From positions 427,650 through 491,649 of the forward strand of contig JAVSML010001089.1 of the NCBI GenBank assembly GCA_038503035.1: a DNA stretch of 64,000 nucleotides, read 5' to 3'. Made by a program: the position numbers and the translations under genes. This DNA comes from Crocodylus rhombifer (Eukaryota; Chordata; Crocodylia; Crocodylidae). The first letter of the stretch is position 1. Every line of letters starts with the position of its first letter. Below the pieces are notes generated by a model, which saw nothing but the letters and a program-made list of their open reading frames with translations, had not been told where the DNA came from and did not search any database. Positions 1 to 10,496 of this stretch are shown piece after piece.

Positions 1-634
1 GGGTTCTGTGAAGCCATATTTAATGTAGATTCCATTAAGCTTGTTTTTTGCAGTAATTGCTATAAAATGTATCTCAACTCGCAATGCAAAAATGATTATA
101 ACCTCAAGAAATAGCACAAAGTAAAACTGATTCCTTTTGCCCACTACCCCAACCATTCTAAGTCATGTTATGAAAGGATTTAGGAATTGTTCATGGTGAC
201 AAGTATCTGAATACAACTGCATATACAGAAATTGTTTCCTTTTTTATGAACTTTAATGCAATAATGTTTAGCGTAGATGCTTTATTTATTTAAAAAAAAA
301 TTCCCTTCTCCCTCCACCTTCACCCCAGCAAAATCTTTGGATATAATTGAATGGGGAAAAAATCTGCATTAAGATGGCATTATGACTATAGTCTTACAAT
401 GAAGCTTTTATATAAACTGTTATTGCGTGGAGGACTCTGTGCTTCCATCTGTGTAGAATACATTGTAGGATTCAGGGCATAGTTGCGCATGGTGACAATA
501 TTATGATATATAGAAGTTATTACTTAGCCAGATTACATACCTTCTGTTTTAAATTATGTTATATTTAAATTATGCATTTCATAAGAAAAATGTAGAAGGA
601 AAATAGTACTTTAGTATGGTCTATGGATGTGAAA

Positions 635-1013
635 GGTTAAACGATTAATCATTTAACTAATAAGTACAGTGATAACTGGTTAGCTTACCAGTTAACCATT
701 AGCTTGCTGTGGGAGCAGTCTGGCAGGGAAGGGGGAGGGGAAGCCCATAGTTCCACAGCAGGAATCAGAACACAGCAGGGCATGCAGGAGAGAGGGGATG
801 GAAACCAGCCAGCAGCCTAATGACTTATCAGTTAAGCAATTAGCTGCTTTTCACAGATTTTACCTCCCTCCTAGCTCAGGGCTTTGCCTGGGCTGTGTTG
901 TCTAGCTGGGCTTGCCTCCTCCCCCTCCCCCAGTCAAAGGGCTCAGAAGCTGGGGGGTGTCTCCCAGCAGCAGGTGCATTGGAGCCATTGCATTATCGGT
1001 TAATCGTTTAACC
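635..1013. mobile_element. MITE-like element with terminal inverted repeats GGTTAAACGATTAA
   Basis: The left end (635-657) and the reverse complement of 991-1013 share GGTTAAACGATTAA(T/C)C. The interior has a second, weaker palindromic layer around 660-850 (CCAGTTAACC, AGTTAAGCAATTAG) and GC-rich blocks. The outer limits may extend to about 620 and 1060. The direct repeat TAGTATGG at 612-619 and 1044-1051 could be a target duplication or part of the element. No coding capacity. Confidence 0.6.
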
Positions 1014-1931
1014 AATATAAGTAGAAGAGGTTATTTAGATCACTAGTATGGCCATGCCTAATGGAATTTTGGAATATTGGCTTCTTTTTTGGTTTTGCAA
1101 TTGTCACTCTGCAATGGCATCCATGTTTCCATGTTAAATTTCCCAGGTTTGCTTAAAGCAAAAGTGAAAGCTAACTTTGGGAAATTCTGTGGCTATACCT
1201 CTAATAATGTAGGCATGGTAGCACTTAAGTAGCAGTTCCTCAAGTGCTTGGTGTACCTTATTTCTATGATAGTGAGGTTAATCTGCTCAGCCGTATTGCT
1301 AGCTCTTGCAAATTTATTATGAGCAATTGTTACATGCCTGCTGCACAAATTCACAATTATCTGCGAAGCTATGGACTTCATTTATTTGGAGAAGTAAGAA
1401 TCAGAATATGGCACCTTCCTCTCTGCTACACCATGGTCTTGAGAAAAGTCCCCTACACTGGAGCCATGTGCCATAGTCCCATCTCCTCCACTAAATATGT
1501 CTGTGTCTTTTAATTTTTCAAGCCTATTTGTGCATTTGTTATGAGTGCTAGCCCACGTGAAGGTACTTAGGAGGCTGCTACTACTTAAATACTTAGAGAA
1601 GCAACTTAAGCTCAAATGATAAAGGATCATACCTCTAGAATACAGCTAGGCATTTTTAAGTAGTAAATAACTACCCTGAAAATGCAGTTTTGGGGAACTC
1701 ATGTAATTGATGCAAGCAGACTCTTTTCAAGTACAGGGTGTTAGGCAGACTGACTGTATGTTTGAAGCTGACTGCAGTGTAGGGGAGATTTTGCCTGCCT
1801 ATCCCAAGAGCAGAACACTTAATATGTACAAGTTCTATATGGTCAGAACTTAACATAATAAATATATCCATCTAGAAAGCATGTCTCATTATTGCACATG
1901 ACAGGAGCAGTTGAAGGAACATGGTCACCAT

Positions 1932-2439
1932 GGCTAAATACAGACAGTCAAAAAGCCTGAGGCTGAATCTATTCAATTTTTGCAGGTTAGTCTAAGCTGT
2001 GTAGATTGAACCAATAAGCAAGAGAACAGACATTCATTTTTTATTCCTGAAATGCAGCCACATGCCTACAGTGGCTCAAGCCAGAAGCTGGAGGTGCTAG
2101 AGCATGCCTCCCTGCTTGGCTGGAGCAGAGAGCTCGGGCCAAGGCTAGCCATACAGTACCCACCATGTGTAGCAGGGTTTGTGAGGGAGGTGCAACGCAT
2201 TGTGGGATGCTAGGGGACTGTAATTTAACTTGAATCTGAAGGGGGTCTGGGACAAAAGTTCAGTAAACCAATTTAACCTAAATCAGTTAAGCCTGATACT
2301 ACATCCAGTCAAGTTTATCTTAAACTGGTTTTCGCCATTTTGAAAGTGGTTTATGTCCACTGAACTTCTGTTGTCTTACAGATTTGAGCTAGCTTCTGTT
2401 CACTTTAACCAGTTTATGTGTAATGTCTGTCTCTAGATC
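1932..2439 (+). mobile_element. Non-autonomous DNA transposon, 'GGCTAARTACAGACA' family, copy 1
   Basis: The left end GGCTAAATACAGACAGTC pairs imperfectly with the right end near 2412-2438 (reverse complement CTAGAGACAGACATTACAC). The interior matches, in reverse orientation, the copy at 43795-44279 along most of its length. Examples are the stretch with AAACTGGTTTTCGCCATTTT, the GGGACTGTAATTTAACTT block and the GTCTGGGACAAAAGTTCA block. No open frame of interest. Confidence 0.7.
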
Positions 2440-2539
2440 TTGGGGCATTTTAGGTAAATCAGAACTTGTTACCTGTAGGTCGCCAGCTAGAATCCTCCCC
2501 AGCTGTGTAGGAATTAAAGGTTATTCTCATCTATTAGAT

Positions 2540-2805
2540 CAGTGATACTCAACCAGGGTGCCATGAGATCCTTTTAAGGGTGATGAGGGTTGCCATGCAA
2601 TATTATCACTATTAGCTGTGCTAACACCTACACATAATTCACAAGATAAACCCAGAAATTTCAAATAGAAACATTTTGACATGTTGTGGTCTTTCTGAGT
2701 TTTTTTGCAACAAAAGAATCATTTTTCAGTAGTCAGAAGTGACTGAAATCAATGAACTGCCCTTTTCTGAGGGTGCTTTGAGTCTAAAAAGTTTTAAAGC
2801 CACTG
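2540..2805. mobile_element. hAT-type MITE (CAGTGATACTCAACC ... CCACTG)
   Basis: The ends read CAGTGATACTCAACC and, on the other strand, CAGTGGCTTTAAAAC, the classic hAT CAGTGGT start. The flanks TATTAGAT (2532-2539) and GTCTAGAT (2806-2813) agree at 5 of 8 positions, fitting an old, decayed 8-bp target duplication. Non-coding. Confidence 0.65.
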
Positions 2806-3010
2806 GTCTAGATGGTTCATAGCCTTTTTCATGATTTTTTTTCACAAGCTCTGTGATGATTGTGGAGTTTTGTTTTGAGAAGCTGGCTATTAGTGACAAT
2901 TAACAATATGAGACACAAGGGATTTTTGATGATATCATACAAACTGAGTAGTGGGGAAAGATGCCAGACAAACTTCCGTGCACAAAGGAATGACACTGTA
3001 AGTCTGAAAG

Positions 3011-3434
3011 TAGGACTGTGCAAAATTTCATCAGGTGTTTTGTTTCAAAGCTGTTTCAATGTGTTTTGAGCTCAGAACAATGAAATCAAAACAAAAGGCT
3101 TTGAAACAGCTTCAAAATGAAGCGAGGGCACTCGAAATGTATTGAAAGTTTTGAATCCTTGAAACTTGGTAGGCTTTATGCCTTCAGAAGAGGCTACCAT
3201 CCCTGTAATATTCATCTAAAACAGGCAAGAAATGACAACATTTTAGGCATTTTCATGATTCCCCATTACAGCCTATGGGTGAAACATTGAAATGTGTCAA
3301 AACAGCGAAACATTTTTAACGAAACAAAACAGGACAGTGCTTTGAAATGAAGCAAAATGATGAAATGAAACACTGTCCCTTTGAAATGGCAAAATGGACA
3401 CTGAAACGAAATAATGGTGTTTTCCACAACCCTA
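3011..3434. mobile_element. hAT-type MITE with TAGGACTGTGCAAAA termini and an 8-bp target duplication
   Basis: The left terminus TAGGACTGTGCAAAATTTC and the reverse complement of the right terminus (TAGGGTTGTGGAAAACACC) form imperfect inverted repeats. The element is flanked by TCTGAAAG (3003-3010) and ACTGAAAG (3435-3442), 7 of 8 identical, as expected for hAT insertion. The interior is a purine-biased palindromic array of GAAAC/GTTTC motifs. Non-coding. Confidence 0.8.
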
Positions 3435-3442
3435 ACTGAAAG

Positions 3443-6238
3443 CTCGTCTAACATCTTTTGCCATTATACCATGAATCCAATAAAAGATATCACCAGGAAA
3501 GCACTTTGGTTTTTTTGCATATTTCCTGAAGCATCATGGCTACAACACTCCAACCTTATTACAAGTAATTGTGTGAATGTTCCCAGTTGGCTTTTTTCTT
3601 TAATTGTGGAGGAAAGATTGGAACTAGCACCTTCTTCCCCCCCACCATGCATCCTAAAGGTTTAAACATCTCCATGAAAAGAAAAATAGCCCGAATTTAT
3701 AGTTCATAGTCTTTGATTCATTTTTAGACCCAGATCGGTGATATTTTTTTAAATACCTGTAATTCACAAGAGCATGTATAGAATGACTTTGAGTTTTGGC
3801 ACCAGTAGCAGAAACTCATCACTGCCTTGTATTAGACTATAGGCTCTTCTAATCAAGGTTTCTGAGTACTGTGTTTTTATATAGCATCTATCCCTGTTCT
3901 AAGTGGGTTTAGATGGTAAGAAGTCTTGCACGGTATGAGCCAAAGCATCTTCCTTACTGAATTGCTAATTATTATGCACAGATTGGAGGTTACCAATTTA
4001 AAAATTAGAAGAGGAACCAAAATAGCCACAACTTAAACTTTCTTTCTAAACAGACAAACAAAAAGTTACGATTTGGGAAAATGTGATGCATTTTAACTCT
4101 TGGAATTGGTAGTACTTGAAGTATTTTCTCCCAAACAATTTTTCATCTATTCTGTAATACATTCTGTTTTCTTACCCTCCTCTCTTTGAAGCTGTGGGGC
4201 CCCTATTTGGATTTTAGCATTCCTGAGAGACAGCATTTCATACATATCCTTAGTGAGATGGAGAATTCAGAGCCACTGATGGGGATTAAAAATTAGTGTT
4301 TAAGCCTTGAAGTCTGAAAATTTAAAAACATGGAATTATTGCTATGACTGAAGTGCATGATCCCCATAACAAACTTGCATGAAGAAGTTTGCATTTATCC
4401 CTCGTGGGAAAATGTCACTGCATTGTTGTTGCTTTCAGTTACAGACAAATAACCTCCCTTTCTAAAATCATCTCAATTTATAGGCTTATTTACTTTACAG
4501 CTACTTTTTAAATCTATCACACCCTTTTCTTTGTGTGGATAAAAGAATTGAAAAGGGCACATTAATGCCATACCGGGAAATCTTTAATGCGGAATAAGAA
4601 AAAAGGAAAGGCCTAAAATAAAATCAGTTTGAAGATAAGAAGTGGAAGGGCATGTTCATAGGCTGATTCTCTGTAAGTTTCTTATTATAATGTTTTTGTC
4701 TTTTATGATCTGGGAGAACAATATGATGTGGGTTACCTTTGACATAGTACTTGTGAGGGCTAGTGTCAGTAGACTTCCTGGACAGTTCCTGTCCTAAAAC
4801 TTCTATCTTTTGATACTTTTAATTCTTCTAGGGATACATATAAACAAAAACACTGAGCATCTGCTTGTCTATAATGTGAGGTGAATAGTTCAGTATCAGC
4901 TACTGACTATTGACTGTACTAGAAAGTGTTTATTTTTCTACTTAACTTGTACATTCCGGTGAGTTTCTTCCTTTCTAAGTGTGTTTAATTATTGTATTTG
5001 GCAGTATTTGGCAGACTTAGTTTGTTTTGCTGCATAAACCAAAATTCCATTTCAAAGATTTGAACCCAGTGGGGTTTTTTTTACAGTCTGCCAAGAAGCA
5101 TAACTATTTGATGCTACAATTTTTATTGTAGATATCCTATTTCTAACCATATATTACACAGCTGGAAGTAGGATCAGCCAACTTATTCCAAAGCTTCTAT
5201 AGCATCAATACCTGCAATTTTGGTTACAGTTAGAGCATATTGTAACAGATTTGGCTTCTTTAAGATATGAGGTCAGTTATTTCAGTCTCAGACTTTTTTC
5301 TATCCTTCTTCAGGTTTAACCAGAATTGTTGACACCTTGGATTAAAATATCCTGTCAAATGTTTAATATTGGGAGTTATGCATACAAAGAAAACAATACC
5401 CAGGTTATCTTAAATTGGATAAAAGTATAAAAACATTTCCTTTGCACTTGTGTATATTTGAATGAGATCATCATTCTGAATAAATATTTAAGGTTTTTGG
5501 TATAAAGGTGACTTTCAAGATGTTAAGAATAGAGTTGAACATCAGTACCTGACCTTGACTGTGACCCTGTATCGTGGGTTTTTTTGCAGTATTAGGATAT
5601 GTTAGATGTTGGGCTCCACAAAAAATAATCCCTCTACATAATAATACACTTGGTGTTTGAGGAAGGTTGAAAGAAAGGAACAAATTCCCTAAAAAACATA
5701 AGTACCATTTTGTGTTAATTATTACTATGTTCATAACTTGGGAACTCCTGACAAAGCCATTGTCACGTTATTAGATTACATTCTGTTACATCTAGACTTC
5801 CTGTCTGAATTGATGTAAATGGCAGGATTTGTTTTGTGCAGACAAGTGATAAACTTTTATCCAGGTCAATCAATACCTTGTAATATATCCATATACTTGA
5901 AAAAAAATTGGGAGCAAACCTTACTTTAAAGCTTTAAACTGATTTAATTGTTTCTTAAAGGTTCTGAATACAGGTTGGATTACAGGGTATGAGTTCTAAT
6001 GGCAAAGGCCAAACTGCAGCAGATTTTAATATGCAGCTGCTGAATGTTATGAATCCATTCCTTTCCTCTCCTACGCTATTCTGAAAGGTTTTTTAAAAAA
6101 AAGATTTTGGTTTAAGAAAATCTGTTGTAGTAGTTCATCAGGAAATTGAATTTACTACATTATGAATTCAACTATAAAATCTGTAGGGATTTTAAAAAAG
6201 CCCAGCAGAATAATGAGGGACTTTGTCTCATATTGAGT
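3443..6238. other. AT-rich stretch, nothing recognised
   Basis: About 2.8 kb of AT-rich sequence with scattered homopolymers. I see no coding region, structured RNA or transposon end that I can defend. Confidence 0.5.
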
Positions 6239-6540
6239 GCCTATACACATGCTCCAACGTGTTCTAATTAGAACACGTTGGATCACACTTGATTAATCGA
6301 TTCTGCTGATTAATCCATGCCTCACAGGCACGCGTATTCATTGTCCCACATTTCAAAATGATGGCAGGGGCACTTTAACTAAAACTTGTTAAAGAACCTT
6401 TAGTTAAAGCATCCCCATGGGCATTTTGAAATGCGGGATGCAGAATACACATGATGCTGCAGCGTTTTAATTAGAGTTGCTGTCTGAGAGTCACTCTAAT
6501 TAACCACCTCCATCCCCACCCTCAGAACTTGTGTATAGAT
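6239..6540. mobile_element. MITE with CTATACACA termini and nested palindromes
   Basis: CTATACACATGCTC at 6241 is mirrored by GTGTATAG at 6531-6538. Inside, CGTATTCATTGTCCCACATT plus TCAAAATG near 6332-6359 pairs with CATTTTGAAATGCGGGAT near 6422-6439, and CTTTAACTAAAACTTG pairs with CCTTTAGTTAAAG. It also contains a perfect 28-bp palindrome (separate entry). No target duplication could be fixed. Confidence 0.65.
6254..6281. repeat. Perfect 28-bp palindrome without spacer
   Basis: The arm CCAACGTGTTCTAA (6254-6267) is followed directly by its exact reverse complement (6268-6281). It is part of the MITE at 6239-6540. Confidence 0.9.
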
Positions 6541-6572
6541 ATGTATTCTGATTGTTGCCTTGAACTTAAACT

Positions 6573-6656
6573 GTGGCCCTGAAACTAACAGGGATAGCCG
6601 TGAAACTAATGGATGTGGCCCTGAAACTAATGGACTTGGCTCTTCAACTGAAGCAG
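6573..6656 (+). repeat. Four tandem copies of a 21-bp unit
   Basis: The units start at 6573, 6594, 6615 and 6636 with consensus around GTGGCCCTGAAACTAATGGA. Divergence rises toward the last copy. Because 21 is divisible by three, one frame reads as a leucine-containing heptad series (ALKLMDV type), but there is no further support for a protein. Confidence 0.85.
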
Positions 6657-6710
6657 GAGAGGCTTATGCTTTTACACCCAGAGATCCTGTGTTCCATCCC
6701 TGTAGAACAT
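6640..6710 (+). repeat. Possible tRNA-like relic (weak)
   Basis: AAGCAGGAGAGGCTTATGCT followed by TGTGTTCCATCCCTG faintly resembles the A-box/B-box spacing of a tRNA-derived SINE head. The match is too loose for more than a hint. Confidence 0.2.
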
Positions 6711-6815
6711 TTGTTTATAGGTGTTACTGCATTTATTTCTTCATTGTTTGAGAATTTGAAGTCAGTAGCAATGCTGACCCACTCTGTTTCTGAAGCTACC
6801 CAGAATCTCAATTAG

Positions 6816-7978
6816 CTATAACATTTTTGGAGGTGGGTCCGAAAGGTCACAATTAAACAGAGCTTGATTCGTGAAAAATCAAATTAAGAGTTGATATAAT
6901 TTATTAGCATAAATTATGTAAATCTCACACGTACTAAATAAAAACAAAATATTTATATACTAAGTAGGAATAAAATGCAGGAAAAATGTTTTTTTTCTTT
7001 CAGTTGTGTTATAGTTCATAAGAGGAGGAAGAGAAAGAGAGAAAATTTCCATGTCAGTCTGATGCAACAGAGCACTTAAGCATGTGCTTTAATTTCAAAC
7101 CCAAGGATTGTGCATTGAAGGAGTGGGGTTATTAATATGCTTAAAGTTAAGCACTTACTAAGGTAGATTGCTCAATGTCTCGTAAATTAAATATTTAGTG
7201 TGCTGAAGTTCTGTAGCCTACAAGATCACAACAAGATTTATTCAAATGTCTACAGTCCTATGAAGCTCCAAAACTTCATTTTTTGGTAATAGTTTAAAAA
7301 CATTCATACATCAGACTCTCCCTTGTCTGAATGCTAATCTACTTTGAGTGCCATTCCCCTCTAAAAAGGAGCTCTGTTAAAATGGCACTCTGGAGTCTGT
7401 TTGGAATACTTCAGAGCAACTTGCACAGTTTACAAATGAAACAATTGTTTGTTTTGTTTTAAATCCAGAGTCTGAAAATGATCAGTATCTTCTGAATTAT
7501 TCATCAATATTAATACATTTGTTGGCCAAATTTTACTTGTCCTATCCTCTTGTCATCAGATTCTGTCCTTTTGCATTTTTTCAGGTTCCAGAACTCTGCA
7601 CAACTGAAGACTTAATTTCGCCCTGCAGTAGAATATAGTTAACATTTCTGTTTATATATAAATTCAGAATCCGAGTTAGCTCACTCTCCCATAGCACTGT
7701 TAATTCTGCAGAGATAAATGGAATAAAGAATTTAAAAAATGTACTTTCACTAAAGTAAATTAAATGAGACCATTACTGACTCCAGGTGGAAGGATGATTT
7801 TTGGGCAGGATCAGAAAATACGTACTTTTACACAGAGTTCTATGTACTAACTGCAGCTGGGGTGTATTGTTTTCTCTTGTAATTGCTTAATACCTTGAAA
7901 CTTATGCTTCCCCTAGTGCTAATGCTTCACCTTACCTATTGTACTTAGACAAGTCTCTAACTTGTCTAAGGAACCCGT
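6816..7978. other. AT-rich stretch, nothing recognised
   Basis: No gene or element recognised up to the assembly gap. Confidence 0.5.
7944..7970. repeat. Hairpin next to the assembly gap
   Basis: CTTAGACAAG (7944-7953) and CTTGTCTAAG (7961-7970) are exact reverse complements separated by 7 nt, ending 8 nt before the run of Ns. Confidence 0.85.
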
Positions 7979-7988
7979 NNNNNNNNNN
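7979..7988. other. Assembly gap (10 N)
   Basis: Ten unresolved bases. The size is probably nominal, so sequence on either side may not be truly adjacent. Confidence 0.98.
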
Positions 7989-8831
7989 TTCTTCTTGGCC
8001 CCCTTGCTTTCCCAAATCTCATGTTGACTGAAAAACTAAGAAGCTGCCAATGATATTTTTTCAGGTCAATACACTCTTCAATATTATAAGACACTGTTAC
8101 AGTTAAAGGAGGTGAAATGCATCATGAAGTGGGACAAGTGAGAGTCAGAAGATATGGGAAGTGGAATAGGAAACAGTGGTGTAAGTCTCTTCAATCTATA
8201 TGCTATATGGCAGCAAAACTGAGTTAAAGAGTACCTTTTTTTATTCAGTTTAATCATCAGCCTTTCACTAGATGGATAATTGGTTTTAAGATATGCTGAA
8301 GCATTTTTTGAAAGAAAATATTCATATTAAAATTTCAGAAATGGATTTTATTGATAGTTCTTTAGCATTTCCTGGAGAGATATCTACTCAGGACTTCACA
8401 GCGATAATATAGGCACGTCAGTTACAAAATTACAGGATCTTTCTGTGTGAACTAAAGAAAAATTCCTTCCATTGGTTTGTGGCTAAGGTTGTGATGTTTG
8501 TTTGAGAAAGTTTTCCTCTCCCTGTAGCAGGAGAGTGGTGCCAACACAATAACCAGTATGTTACTAACCCAAAAAATAAATCATAAAACATGCCAGGTAA
8601 AAAGAAATTCCTTAAGTAGGGATTGCCATGATTAACTATGGAATAATTTACATCAGATTTTACTCTACTAAATCTACTCCATGATAAGGCGTTTACGCAT
8701 GGTCAGACAGCTGCCCAGAATAATAGCTTCCAGGACATTAGGTGATGAGAAAGTCCATTTGCATTGAACAAATAATTACCTGGGATTAAATTAACTAGGG
8801 GAGATTACACATGATACCTTCCAAGTAGGAA

Positions 8832-8992
8832 AGGCAAGGATTTTTAGTGAAATCTTTTGTTGGACCAACTGTATAGTTGCAGAGCAGTTGGACAAGCTTT
8901 AAGGCATTAAGTACCCTTTCTTGGGTTCTGAGAAACTATCCTCCCAACTACACAGCTGATTCAACAAAAGATGTTACAAAAAATCCTTGCCT
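8832..8992. mobile_element. 161-bp foldback element, 'AGGCAAGG...ATCTTTTGTTG' family
   Basis: The left arm AGGCAAGGATTTTTAGTG plus AAATCTTTTGTTG matches the reverse complement of the right arm (AGGCAAGGATTTTTTGTA plus ACATCTTTTGTTG). The following GGACCAACT resembles the GACTAACT/GACCAACT motif of the longer copy at 61307-61606, so both seem to belong to one family. Confidence 0.7.
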
Positions 8993-9030
8993 CATACATT
9001 TCTTGGACCATGACAGCTACAACATACTAC

Positions 9031-10488
9031 TTGGGTTATGCAAAGCTTCGGTAGCTGATTCAATTTGGATGAGATTTAGGGACAAAATCTCTGAATCAGA
9101 ATTAAATAGGGAGACCAGTTAAAAGCTCCGAACCAATTCAAAGCCTCCGACTCAATTCAGAACAGCTTCGGAAAAGATTTGGTTAATTCAGAGATTTGGT
9201 CATAGACTAAACAGCTGGTAAATCTGTTTAGTCTATGAGAAGGAGCATGGAGGAGGGAGGGATTGGGGCTGGGGCTGGGACAAACTGCCCAGCTGGGGCA
9301 GGGAGTGCAGGACTTGGGGAGAGGGGCAGGGTGTGCAGGATGCAGGTGCGGCAGTGCTGGGAGTGAGGACTCTGCCCTACTGCTGCTTACCTTGCTAGTG
9401 GTGGGGTGGGTACGATGTGGGTGCAGCTCGCTCTGGGCAGAACGGTGCTAGCGGGAGCAGGGCATAGTCCCTGCTCCCGGCACTACCACACCTGCATCCT
9501 GCGTCCCCCCCAGCCCAGCTGGCCAGTCGTGACAGCACCCTCCCCCCCCAGTTTGCAGGCTGTGGCAGGGCAGAGCCCCCACTTCCAACGCTGCTGCGCC
9601 CTCATCCAGCACCCTCCCCCTCCCTGGCCTGCAAGAAGTGGCAGGGCAGAACCTGTACCGAGTGCTGCTGCGCCTGCATCCCATGCCCTCCCACCCCGGC
9701 TGGAAAGTGGCAATAGGACAGAGTCCTTGCTCCCAGTGTTGATGTGCCTACATCCTACATCCCCCCACCCCAGGTGGCAAGCGGCGGCAGTGTCTACCCT
9801 GACTTGCAACCTGTGGCAGCACCTGCCCATCCACCCTGACTGGCAAGCGGTGGCAACTACTGCCTCAGCTCACAAGCTGCAGCAGCACTGACCCCCATCC
9901 TGGATGGCAAGCAACAGCATGGTAGAGCCTCCACTCCCAGTGCTGCTGCACCCACACCAGTGCTGGGAGCAGGGGCTCTGTGCTGCCACCGCTTGCCATG
10001 CAGGGGGAGAGAGGGAGGATGGTGACGGGTGCTGCCACTGCTTGCCAGCTGGGAGAGGGCGTGCAGGATGCAGGCACATCAGCACTGGGAACAGGGACTC
10101 TGCCCTGCTGCCACTTGCCACTGGGGTGGGCAGTGTGGGATGCGGGCACATCAGTGCTGGAAGCAGGCAGCTCTGGGAGTGGGGGCTCTGCTCTGCTATG
10201 GCACACCTGCATCCTGTGCCCCCCCACCCCGCTCCGCGTGCCCCTGCCCCAGCTGGGCAGCTTGTCCCAGCCCCAATCCCCCCCATGCCCCTTCCATTCC
10301 CACTCCCTGAGCCCCAAAACACTTACCAGCTGGAGGCAGCTGTCAGCTTCCTGTTTAGTCTACGGCTGAATCTTTCAGCTCTAATTTGGCCAAATCGAAT
10401 CAGACAGTGATTCCTATTTCCAAATTGAATCACCGTCTTCTGAATCAGCTGAATCCAAAGTGAATATTTGCTGCTTTGCACAGGCCTA
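9031..10488. mobile_element. hAT-type non-autonomous element with a 1-kb GC-rich, internally inverted core
   Basis: The termini TTGGGTTATGCAAAGC and (reverse complement of the right end) TAGGCCTGTGCAAAGC resemble those of the 3-kb MITE. The flanks CATACTAC (9023-9030) and AATACTAC (10489-10496) match at 7 of 8 positions, giving a target duplication. Inside lies a second inverted pair: GATTGGGGCTGGGGCTGGGA at about 9261 against TCCCAGCCCCAATCC near 10266. Repeated units built on 'GTGCTGGGAGCAGGGACTCT' and 'CTGCTGCCACTTGCC' occur in both orientations. Long open frames on both strands here (for example 9406-9891 and 9904-10410) are products of GC richness and repeats; no protein family is recognisable. 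Confidence 0.75.
9201..9237. repeat. 14-bp perfect inverted repeat (CATAGACTAAACAG)
   Basis: CATAGACTAAACAG at 9201-9214 and its exact complement at 9224-9237 flank a 9-nt spacer (CTGGTAAAT). A third copy of the arm (CTGTTTAGTCTA) occurs at 10351-10362 near the other end of the host element. Confidence 0.9.
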
Positions 10489-10496
10489 AATACTAC

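Noticed and set aside
9406..10410. Open frames of 150-168 codons on both strands
   Set aside because: GC-rich repeat core of a transposon. Frames overlap on both strands, repeat internally and resemble no family.
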